DNA of 19,897 nucleotides, from positions 1 through 19,897 of the forward strand of contig JBNARO010000034.1 in assembly GCA_049718665.1 (NCBI GenBank). Reading direction: 5' to 3'. This stretch comes from NZ13-RE01 sp049718665 (GTDB lineage: Bacteria; Dictyoglomota; Dictyoglomia; Dictyoglomales; Dictyoglomaceae). Made by a program: the position numbers and the translations under genes. Shown here piece by piece: positions 1 to 5,910 of this stretch (position 1 is its first letter; each line of letters begins with the position of its first letter). The notes beneath the pieces are model-generated. The model ran no database searches and was not told the origin of the DNA. It saw only the letters and a program-made list of their open reading frames with translations.

Positions 1-154
1 CACTTCCCCCGCTCATCCAAGGAAGAAAGGTGAAAAGGTCAAGAGTATATTTTGCTCCAGGAACACGAGGTTCTGAAGTTTGAGCAAAACTAATTGAAAA
101 AAGAAACAAAATACTGAGAATACTCATGATTAGAATCTTTAAAATTTTACTCAT
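1..154 (-). CDS. N-terminus of a secreted protein of unknown function (runs off the left edge)
   Basis: An open frame reads from an ATG at 154-152 to the window edge, giving 51 residues with no stop. It has a very strong Shine-Dalgarno (AAGGAGG, within 159-170) at normal spacing. Residues 1-24 form a signal peptide: Lys at 3 and 6, a hydrophobic core rich in Ile/Leu/Phe, and a cleavable SISFA-QT junction near residue 24. No cysteine sits at the junction, so it does not look like a lipoprotein. The visible mature part (residues 25-51, ending LPWMSGGS) is too short to assign. It lies 76 bp downstream of nadE in the same direction, but it has its own predicted promoter with a CRP-like site, so it is probably a separate transcription unit. 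An extracytoplasmic binding protein or an exported enzyme are both possible. Confidence 0.75.
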   Translation of the reverse strand, partial: MSKILKILIMSILSILFLFSISFAQTSEPRVPGAKYTLDLFTFLPWMSGGS

Positions 155-186
155 CTTTGGATACCTCCTTTTTCTTTTGTGTTTTC

Positions 187-198
187 ATTTTATCATGT
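187..198 (-). promoter_or_regulatory. Extended -10 promoter for the left-edge secreted gene
   Basis: On the minus strand TAAAAT (187-192) is preceded by TGA at 193-195, which together make an extended -10 element (TGnTAAAAT). The matching -35 region 17-18 bp upstream is poor, as expected of an activator-dependent promoter. The predicted start near 180 leaves a short 5' UTR ahead of the AAGGAGG site. Confidence 0.5.
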
Positions 199-212
199 TT
201 CAATTTTCTGTC

Positions 213-228
213 TGTGATTTATATCACA
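213..228. promoter_or_regulatory. CRP/FNR-family-like operator, TGTGA-N6-TCACA
   Basis: TGTGATTTATATCACA is an inverted repeat with perfect 6-base arms and matches the textbook CRP-type arrangement TGTGA-N6-TCACA. Its centre (220.5) lies about 40 bp upstream of the start predicted from the extended -10 at 187-192, which is the class II activator position. The site sits just after the nadE stop codon. The DNA pattern is seen directly; that a CRP-family protein binds it is inferred. Confidence 0.5.
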
Positions 229-230
229 AC

Positions 231-1865
231 TTACCATCCTCTTTTCCAAACAATAGGCATTCTTCTACCCATTCCAAAAGCTTTTGTAGTTATTTTTAGA
301 GCTGGTGGAGCTTGTCTTCTCTTATATTCTGCATTATCTATTTTCCTTATAACCTCCTCCACCAAACTTCTTTCAAAGCCTTTTTCTACAATCTCTTCAA
401 TAGATAAATTATCTTCTATATATGCCTTAAGAATTTGATCTAAGATAGGATAAGGAGGCAGTGAATCTTCATCTTTTTGATTTGGTCTTAATTCTGCAGA
501 AGGAACCTTTGTTAACACTGATTGAGGTATTATTTCTCTTTCTCTATTTATATACCTTGCCAATTCATAAACCATCATTTTGGGAACATCTGCAATAACC
601 GCAAGTCCCCCTACCATATCACCATAGAGAGTGCAGTAGCCAGTAGCTAATTCTGACTTATTTCCCGTAGTTAAAACCAAATATCCCTCCCTATTTGAAA
701 TAAACATTAGAATATTTCCCCTAATTCTTGCTTGAAGATTCTCTTCAGCAAGATCTATTAAAGGATTCCCATCAGGATTAAAAGTTTCCAAATAGGCTTT
801 AAATATTTTTTCTATTGGAATTACTCTGAATTCAATTCCCAAATTTTTTGCTAAGATTTCTGCATCTTTATAACTTCCTTCTGAAGAATATCTTGAAGGC
901 ATAGAAACACCAAGAACATTTTCAGGACCTAAAGCAAAAACTGCTAAAACCGCTGTTACAGATGAGTCTATCCCTCCAGAAAGTCCGACAACTGCTTTTT
1001 TAAATCCTAATTTTGCAAAATAGTCCCTAATCCCAAGAATTAGTGCCTTATAAATACTTTCTATATCCTCTTTGATGGAACTTACATCTTTCGTGAAAGA
1101 TAAATTTTCTAAATCTACAATTCCAAAATCCTCTTCGAACCCTTTTCCTTCCCAAGCAATCTTACCTTCTTCGGTTATCACAAGACTTGAACCATCAAAA
1201 ATTAGCTCATCATTCCCTCCCACTTGGTTTACATAAACTATAGGTCTTTTATACTTTTGAGCAATATAACTTAACATGTCTCCTCTTAATTTTATTTTTC
1301 CATAATAATAAGGAGAGGCTGAAAGATTAATTATTATTTCTGATCCTTGCGAGATTAGTTCTTCTACTGGATCTATCTCATAAATAGCTCTATTCCAATA
1401 ATCTTTATCATTCCATATATCTTCACAAACAGTAACTCCAATATTTATCCCTTTAAACAATATGGGACGACGATAACTGGCTGGTTTAAAATATCTTGTC
1501 TCATCAAAAACATCATAACTGGGAAGCAAAGTCTTATGCTGATATCCAAAAAGTTTTTCTTTATAGAATAACAATGCAGAGTTATAAATTCTTTCATCTT
1601 TATATAAAGGTGCCCCAAGAAGGATTCCTATATTCTTACTTTCTGGCAAAATTTTTTCTTTAAGAACTTCATCTATCTTTTTAATAAGTTCTTTCCTAAA
1701 GAGTAAATCCCGGGGAGGATATCCTACTATGGAAAGCTCAGGAAAAACAATTAAATCACAATTTTCTTTTTTAGCTTTAGAAATATAACTTAAAATCTTC
1801 TCAGTATTTCCTTTTATATCTCCAATTATGGGATCAATTTGAGCTATAGCAATTTTAAGTCTCAT
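231..1865 (-). CDS. nadE: Glutamine-dependent NAD+ synthetase
   Basis: The enzyme catalyses the last step of NAD+ synthesis: deamido-NAD is adenylylated with ATP and amidated, using ammonia released from glutamine. At 544 residues it is the two-domain form. The N-terminal nitrilase-type glutaminase (about 1-260) shows the Glu-Lys-Cys triad as E43 (FPELS), K111 (HKTLLP) and C147 (TVCEDIW). The C-terminal synthetase (about 265-544) has the PP-loop SGGIDSS at 296-302 and the TTGNKSELATGY segment near 399-410. Start: ATG preceded by AGGAGGAG. This ribosome site lies inside the end of the upstream protease gene, which overlaps nadE by 11 bp, so the two are probably translationally coupled. It is the last gene of the psuK-psuG-M48-nadE run. 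Confidence 0.95.
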   Translation of the reverse strand: MRLKIAIAQIDPIIGDIKGNTEKILSYISKAKKENCDLIVFPELSIVGYPPRDLLFRKELIKKIDEVLKEKILPESKNIGILLGAPLYKDERIYNSALLFYKEKLFGYQHKTLLPSYDVFDETRYFKPASYRRPILFKGINIGVTVCEDIWNDKDYWNRAIYEIDPVEELISQGSEIIINLSASPYYYGKIKLRGDMLSYIAQKYKRPIVYVNQVGGNDELIFDGSSLVITEEGKIAWEGKGFEEDFGIVDLENLSFTKDVSSIKEDIESIYKALILGIRDYFAKLGFKKAVVGLSGGIDSSVTAVLAVFALGPENVLGVSMPSRYSSEGSYKDAEILAKNLGIEFRVIPIEKIFKAYLETFNPDGNPLIDLAEENLQARIRGNILMFISNREGYLVLTTGNKSELATGYCTLYGDMVGGLAVIADVPKMMVYELARYINREREIIPQSVLTKVPSAELRPNQKDEDSLPPYPILDQILKAYIEDNLSIEEIVEKGFERSLVEEVIRKIDNAEYKRRQAPPALKITTKAFGMGRRMPIVWKRGW

Positions 1866-3090
1866 AATTCTCCTCCTTTTCCAAAGCTAATATCCTTTCT
1901 TCTGGAGATGGATGGGAATAATGCCATATCCTATATAAAGGTAAAGGGTTAAGATTTGCTAAGTTTTCTTTTACTAATCTTTTTAGACTATCTATCAAAG
2001 GTTTTGAGGTTCCTAAAAGTTCTGTGGAAAACCTGTCTGCTTCGTATTCAAACTTACGAGATATAAAGTTAATTAGCGGAGTAATAAAATAAGTTATGGA
2101 GGATATAAAGATGAAGGCATAAAGGATAATGGAATAACTCTTTCCCACAAAGAAAGTTGAAGATATTAATGGAGATTTATAAAGAAGGAAAGTTAAATAA
2201 ATATATGCAATATAAAATAAAGAGCTTAAAGTGATTAACTTTAATATATGTTTTTTTACATGATGACCTAATTCGTGGGCAAGAACTGATAAAATTTCAT
2301 CATGACTATAACTCATTATGGTATCAAAAAGAACTACCCTTCTCGAATTCCCTATACCTGTAAGATATGCATTTACTTTTTTTGTCCTTCTTGATGCATC
2401 CATTACAAATATATTTGAGACTCTAAAATGCACTTTTTCTAAAAGAGAAAGTATTTTTTCTTTTAATTCCTCATTTTCCAAAGGATAAAACTTATTAAAT
2501 AAAGGAGCTATAACCATAGGATATAACCACGAAATAAATATCTCGAAAATAATAACTACTAAAGCAAATTTCCACCACCAATGGGGATCGGATTCTATTA
2601 TCCATAAAAGAAGGGAAAGAAGAGGAATTCCCAAGATTATAGATATGATTATAGACTTTATAATATCAGTAATAAAAATTTTAGGCGTAGTAGTATTAAA
2701 TCCATATTTTTCTTCTATCACGAAAATAGAATATATATTAAAGGGAAGGGAAAGAAGAAAATTTATCAGACTAAAAATACCAAAAAATAGAAGACCTTGT
2801 AAAATATAGGATTTTGTAAGAGAAGAGACAAGCTTTTCAAAATAGGGAAATCCCCAAATTATAAATACAACAGAGAGAATTATATCACAAATACTTACTA
2901 TTACAGCCAAATTTGTTCTATCTCTTAAGTAATTCTTTGATTTCTCAAAATCTTCTTCTGATATCTTATCTCTAAAAACTTCAGGAATTTTTGCATTGGG
3001 GGAGGTAGAATAATTTTTGTTCCATATAGTAAGAACTAAGTCCCATATCTCTTTTAATAAAAATATAGAAAGAAAAACATAGAAAAACAT
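1855..3090 (-). CDS. Ste24-like M48 family integral membrane zinc metalloprotease
   Basis: A 411-residue membrane protease resembling CaaX protease Ste24. Hydrophobic segments are visible near residues 1-22, 62-82, 95-120, 143-165, 174-195, 283-303 and 318-340. The zinc motif HELGH is at 272-276 (H272, E273, H276), with the third ligand E348 in the ExxxD pattern EYEAD (348-352). The late HYSHPSPEER stretch (390-399) is also typical of Ste24-type proteins. The protease should cleave in or at the cytoplasmic membrane; bacterial relatives act in membrane-protein quality control, and the substrate here is unknown. It lies 25 bp after psuG and overlaps nadE by 11 bp. A link to pseudouridine or NAD metabolism is not obvious, and operon membership may only reflect compact packing. 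The ribosome site (GGGGGAT) is somewhat far from the ATG. Confidence 0.9.
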   Translation of the reverse strand: MFFYVFLSIFLLKEIWDLVLTIWNKNYSTSPNAKIPEVFRDKISEEDFEKSKNYLRDRTNLAVIVSICDIILSVVFIIWGFPYFEKLVSSLTKSYILQGLLFFGIFSLINFLLSLPFNIYSIFVIEEKYGFNTTTPKIFITDIIKSIIISIILGIPLLSLLLWIIESDPHWWWKFALVVIIFEIFISWLYPMVIAPLFNKFYPLENEELKEKILSLLEKVHFRVSNIFVMDASRRTKKVNAYLTGIGNSRRVVLFDTIMSYSHDEILSVLAHELGHHVKKHILKLITLSSLFYIAYIYLTFLLYKSPLISSTFFVGKSYSIILYAFIFISSITYFITPLINFISRKFEYEADRFSTELLGTSKPLIDSLKRLVKENLANLNPLPLYRIWHYSHPSPEERILALEKEENYET

Positions 3091-3115
3091 TTAAGAGATC
3101 CCCCTTTTAATATCC

Positions 3116-4036
3116 TTAATATTCTAATAACTTGTTTAATTCTATAGCTATTTTTGCCCCTAATCGGGCATTATTTTTTACAAGCTCTATATTCGCCATT
3201 AAGCTTTTCTTCCCAGTTAAACTACTTATTTTATTTAATAGGAAAGGAGTCACTTCCTTCCCTTTTATATCAAGTTCTTCTGCCTCTTTTATTGCGTCAT
3301 TTATTATTTTATTGATATAGTCCTTATCTAAAGCATGCTCTTCAGGAATAGGATTTGCAATAAGAATACCTCCATGAAGTCCTAAATCCCATTTTGTCTT
3401 TATAATTCTTGCTACTTCCTCCACACTATTAGCAACATAGTCTACTTTTAACCCGCTTTCTCTGGTATAAAAAGCTGGAAACTCCTCAGTTCTGAACCCT
3501 ATCACTGGAACACCATAGGTTTCTAAATATTCCAAGGTTAATCTTAGATCAAGAATTGCTTTTGCTCCTGCACAAACTACTGCTACATCTGTCTTAGCTA
3601 ATTCTTGGAGATCTGCAGAAATATCAAAAGTCCTCTCTCCCCCTCTATGAACACCTCCAATTCCTCCCGTAACAAAGATCTTTATCCCAGAAAGATAAGC
3701 ACAGAACATAGTAGCAGAAACTGTAGTCCCTGCGCTTAATTCTTTAGCAACAACTACAGGTAAGTCTTTTCTCCCAGCCTTTAAGACATTCTTTGATTCC
3801 GCTAAGAATTTAAGCTCCTCTTTGTTTAATCCTATTTTTATTCTTCCTTCAATAATAGCAATAGTAGCAGGTATAGCACCCTCTTTTCTTATTATATCCT
3901 CTACCTCTTCCGCTGTTTCAAGATTCTCAGGATAGGGCATACCATGAGTTATAATAGTAGATTCTAAGGCAACAATAGGCATTTTACTTTCCATTGCCTT
4001 TTTTACCTCTAAAGATAAATCCAAATATTTATTCAT
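3116..4036 (-). CDS. psuG: Pseudouridine-5'-phosphate glycosidase
   Basis: PsuG splits the C-C glycosidic bond of pseudouridine 5'-phosphate, giving uracil and ribose 5-phosphate. The 306-residue protein carries the family blocks: ALESTIITHGMPYPEN (23-38), VTGGIGGVHRG (122-132), a SADLQEL block with D142, and CAGAKAILDLRLTLE with K159. K159 is the likely Schiff-base lysine and E25 the likely general acid/base, by analogy with the E. coli enzyme; the 17-residue spacing from D142 to K159 supports this. A second conserved lysine is K86. The gene overlaps the preceding kinase gene by four bases (ATGA), so the pair is translationally coupled. The cytoplasmic kinase-plus-glycosidase pair is the known bacterial pathway for using pseudouridine from RNA turnover. 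Confidence 0.95.
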   Translation of the reverse strand: MNKYLDLSLEVKKAMESKMPIVALESTIITHGMPYPENLETAEEVEDIIRKEGAIPATIAIIEGRIKIGLNKEELKFLAESKNVLKAGRKDLPVVVAKELSAGTTVSATMFCAYLSGIKIFVTGGIGGVHRGGERTFDISADLQELAKTDVAVVCAGAKAILDLRLTLEYLETYGVPVIGFRTEEFPAFYTRESGLKVDYVANSVEEVARIIKTKWDLGLHGGILIANPIPEEHALDKDYINKIINDAIKEAEELDIKGKEVTPFLLNKISSLTGKKSLMANIELVKNNARLGAKIAIELNKLLEY

Positions 4037-4962
4037 CTTTTTTCCTCCAGAACTATTCTTTTTAATATATCTTCCTTTAAGAAAGGACTTACACTATAGG
4101 GGGACTGTATAGTGATCATAGCAGAAGCAAGACCAAATTTTACAGAGATTTCTATAGAATACTTGTTATAAATTCCATAAACGAAGCCTGCAGTTAGGGC
4201 ATCTCCCGCTCCTGTAGTATCCACAATTTCTCCTTTATAAGGACTCAAAAATTTTTCCATCTTTTCAGTAGATATATAAACTCCCCTTTCTCTGAGAGTT
4301 ACTATAACATTTTTAATTCCTTTTTCTCTTAATATTTTCACTGCCCTTTTCATTTCAGAATCTCTTACTATCTCTATTCCCGATAAAGCTTCGAGCTCCT
4401 TTCTATTGGGAATTATATAATCTATATTAGAAAGAAAATTTTTTAACTTTTTTGCCTTTTCAAAGGAAACAGGAGCAATAACTGTAGTAATATTAAAACT
4501 TTTACAAAAATTTAAAATATACTCTATACTTTCCATAGGAGGATTTGCATCTATAACTACAATCTCACTTTCTTTTATAATTTCTTTCTTTTCTTCCAAA
4601 TATTCTACATTTAATTCTTCCAATATATCCATAGAAGATAAGGCAATATACATATCTCCCTTATCATCAAGAATAGCAAGATATATCCCTGTAGGTTTTT
4701 CTTGGGATATCTTAATATGTTCCATATTAACTCCCGCTTTCTTTGTTTCCTCTAAAACTCTTTTCCCTTGTTCATCTTTTCCCAAAACTGTTAATAATAA
4801 AACAGAAATTCCCAGTTGAGATAGATTATGGGCTATATTTCTCCCTACCCCACCAGAACTTAAGCTGACATATCCTGGATTAGAGGTGTACCTCTCTAAG
4901 GGGACGTAAGATCTACCCTTTATATCCAAATTTGCTCCACCAATAACAGTAACTTTTCTCAT
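4033..4962 (-). CDS. psuK: PfkB-family sugar kinase, probably pseudouridine kinase
   Basis: A 309-residue ribokinase-fold kinase. Its N-terminal block has GGANLDIKG (8-16) and GGVGRNIAHNLSQLG (37-51). The C-terminal PfkB signature DTTGAGDALTAGF (248-260) includes the catalytic base D254 and the anion hole. PfkB kinases phosphorylate sugar or nucleoside hydroxyls with ATP. The specificity for pseudouridine is inferred mainly from the four-base overlap with psuG, the standard partner. It is the first gene of the minus-strand operon. The leader ahead of it holds a promoter and a hairpin followed by a U-run, so expression may be set by attenuation. The ATG has an AAGG-type ribosome site only 2-3 bases away, which is weak compared with its neighbours. 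Confidence 0.88.
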   Translation of the reverse strand: MRKVTVIGGANLDIKGRSYVPLERYTSNPGYVSLSSGGVGRNIAHNLSQLGISVLLLTVLGKDEQGKRVLEETKKAGVNMEHIKISQEKPTGIYLAILDDKGDMYIALSSMDILEELNVEYLEEKKEIIKESEIVVIDANPPMESIEYILNFCKSFNITTVIAPVSFEKAKKLKNFLSNIDYIIPNRKELEALSGIEIVRDSEMKRAVKILREKGIKNVIVTLRERGVYISTEKMEKFLSPYKGEIVDTTGAGDALTAGFVYGIYNKYSIEISVKFGLASAMITIQSPYSVSPFLKEDILKRIVLEEKR

Positions 4963-4982
4963 CCTTTCCTTCTATATAAAAC

Positions 4983-5022
4983 AAAAACTCCTACCTCAAA
5001 CCTCTAAGAAAAAGAGGTAGGA
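4983..5022 (-). terminator. Leader terminator with a competing inner hairpin ahead of psuK
   Basis: Read on the minus strand, TCCTACCTC (5022-5014) pairs perfectly with GAGGTAGGA (4997-4989), followed by G and five Us (4988-4983): an intrinsic terminator placed in the 5' leader of psuK. Inside the loop a second copy, AGAGGT (5005-5000), can instead pair with ACCTCT (5018-5013) around a 7-base loop. The two stems share the same 5' arm and cannot coexist. This is a minimal two-state arrangement; the signal that would choose between them is not visible. Confidence 0.55.
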
Positions 5023-5035
5023 ATTATCAGATAAA

Positions 5036-5065
5036 ATTATATCAAAAAGCTTCTTTTAGAGGCAA
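5036..5065 (-). promoter_or_regulatory. Candidate promoter of the psuK operon
   Basis: On the minus strand TTGCCT (5065-5060) and TATAAT (5041-5036) are separated by 18 bp. The -10 box is consensus and the -35 box matches at its TTG. Transcription would begin near 5029, a few bases before the hairpin at 4989-5022, giving a leader of about 65 nt. Confidence 0.5.
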
Positions 5066-5098
5066 CTTTTAGTAAAGACGTATGGTCTAAATGTTAAT

Positions 5099-5112
5099 TG
5101 GAAACGTCTCCA
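5099..5112. promoter_or_regulatory. LacI/GalR-family-like operator
   Basis: TGGAAACGTCTCCA is a 14-bp palindrome around a central CG with a single mismatched pair, and it resembles operators of LacI/GalR-family sugar repressors (ideal TGGAAACGTTTCCA). It lies between the divergent psuK and beta-phosphoglucomutase promoters, about 45 bp upstream of the plus-strand -35 box. A role in controlling the disaccharide phosphorylase genes is inferred. No LacI-family gene is present in the window. Confidence 0.45.
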
Positions 5113-5157
5113 TAAAAAGCGGTAAAAGATAGGAAAATTGCAGAATTCTGAAGTTTA

Positions 5158-5186
5158 TTGACCTTCCCTAAAAATATGTATAATAT
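5158..5186 (+). promoter_or_regulatory. Promoter of the beta-phosphoglucomutase / GH65 operon
   Basis: TTGACC (5158-5163) is followed after 15 bp by TATAAT (5179-5184), or after 17 bp by TAATAT (5181-5186). The expected start is near 5192. A perfect 10-bp palindrome CAGAATTCTG (5141-5150) lies just upstream of the -35 box and could be a second regulatory site. Confidence 0.55.
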
Positions 5187-5224
5187 TTTATATTGACTTT
5201 GGAATTTTTCATAGGAGGTTTAGT

Positions 5225-5872
5225 ATGTCAAAATATGAAGGAGTAATCTTCGATTTGGATGGTGTTATTACAGATACTGCAAGATATCACTACTTGGCAT
5301 GGAAAAGGCTTGCGGATGAACTAAATATATATTTCGATGAAAAAATTAATGAAAGATTAAAGGGAGTAAGTCGTCTTGAATCCTTAGAGATTATATTGGA
5401 AAGAAGTAATAAAAAGTATTCTCAAGAAGAGAAAGAATATTATGCAAATAAAAAGAATGAATATTATAAAGAATTTATAAAAAATATTACACCAAAGGAC
5501 TTATTACCTGGAGCATTAGAATTTATAGAAGAGCTTAGGAAAAGAGGAATAAAAACAGCTATCGCCTCGGTAAGTAAGAATGCCTTTACGATCATTGAAA
5601 ATCTTGGAATAGGAGATAAATTTGACTATATTGTAGACACTAACAACATAAAAAAAGGAAAGCCAGATCCAGAAATATTTCTTAATGCTTCTTATAATAT
5701 TGGTGTACCCCCTCAAAAATGCATAGGAATAGAGGACTCTGCAGTAGGAATTATTGCTATAAAAAGAGCAGGTATGTTTGCAGTAGGTGTAGGAAATCCT
5801 GAAACAGTTAAAGAGGCTGACCTAATATTGAAAGATTTAACAGAATACAAAAAAATTTTAGAATTACTTTAA
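5225..5872 (+). CDS. pgmB: Beta-phosphoglucomutase (HAD superfamily)
   Basis: It interconverts beta-D-glucose 1-phosphate and glucose 6-phosphate in the cytoplasm, feeding the product of an inverting sugar phosphorylase into glycolysis. The 215 residues match the usual family length. HAD motif I is FDLDGVITDT, with nucleophile D10 and acid/base D12. The helical cap (about 17-85) includes the RLKGVSRLESLEII segment typical of beta-phosphoglucomutases rather than general HAD phosphatases. Motif III is GKPDPEIF, and the motif IV acidic pair is in IEDSAVGI. The ATG follows ATAGGAGG at good spacing. It is followed after 38 bp by the GH65 phosphorylase, the classic functional partner, which makes the assignment firm. 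Confidence 0.92.
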   Translation: MSKYEGVIFDLDGVITDTARYHYLAWKRLADELNIYFDEKINERLKGVSRLESLEIILERSNKKYSQEEKEYYANKKNEYYKEFIKNITPKDLLPGALEFIEELRKRGIKTAIASVSKNAFTIIENLGIGDKFDYIVDTNNIKKGKPDPEIFLNASYNIGVPPQKCIGIEDSAVGIIAIKRAGMFAVGVGNPETVKEADLILKDLTEYKKILELL

Positions 5873-5910
5873 TTATTAAAGAATGATTGAAGAATAGGAG
5901 GTTTTGTAGC

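Noticed and set aside
157..438. Open frame on the plus strand over the end of nadE and the intergenic region
   Set aside because: It is antisense to the conserved C-terminus of NAD synthetase, has no ribosome site, and resembles no family.
4989..5022. The same hairpin read as a plus-strand terminator
   Set aside because: No plus-strand gene lies upstream and no T-run follows on the plus strand; the U-run is only on the minus strand.
5887..5910. Upstream TTG start for the GH65 phosphorylase
   Set aside because: The AGGAGG ribosome site lies inside this extension and points to the ATG at 5911.
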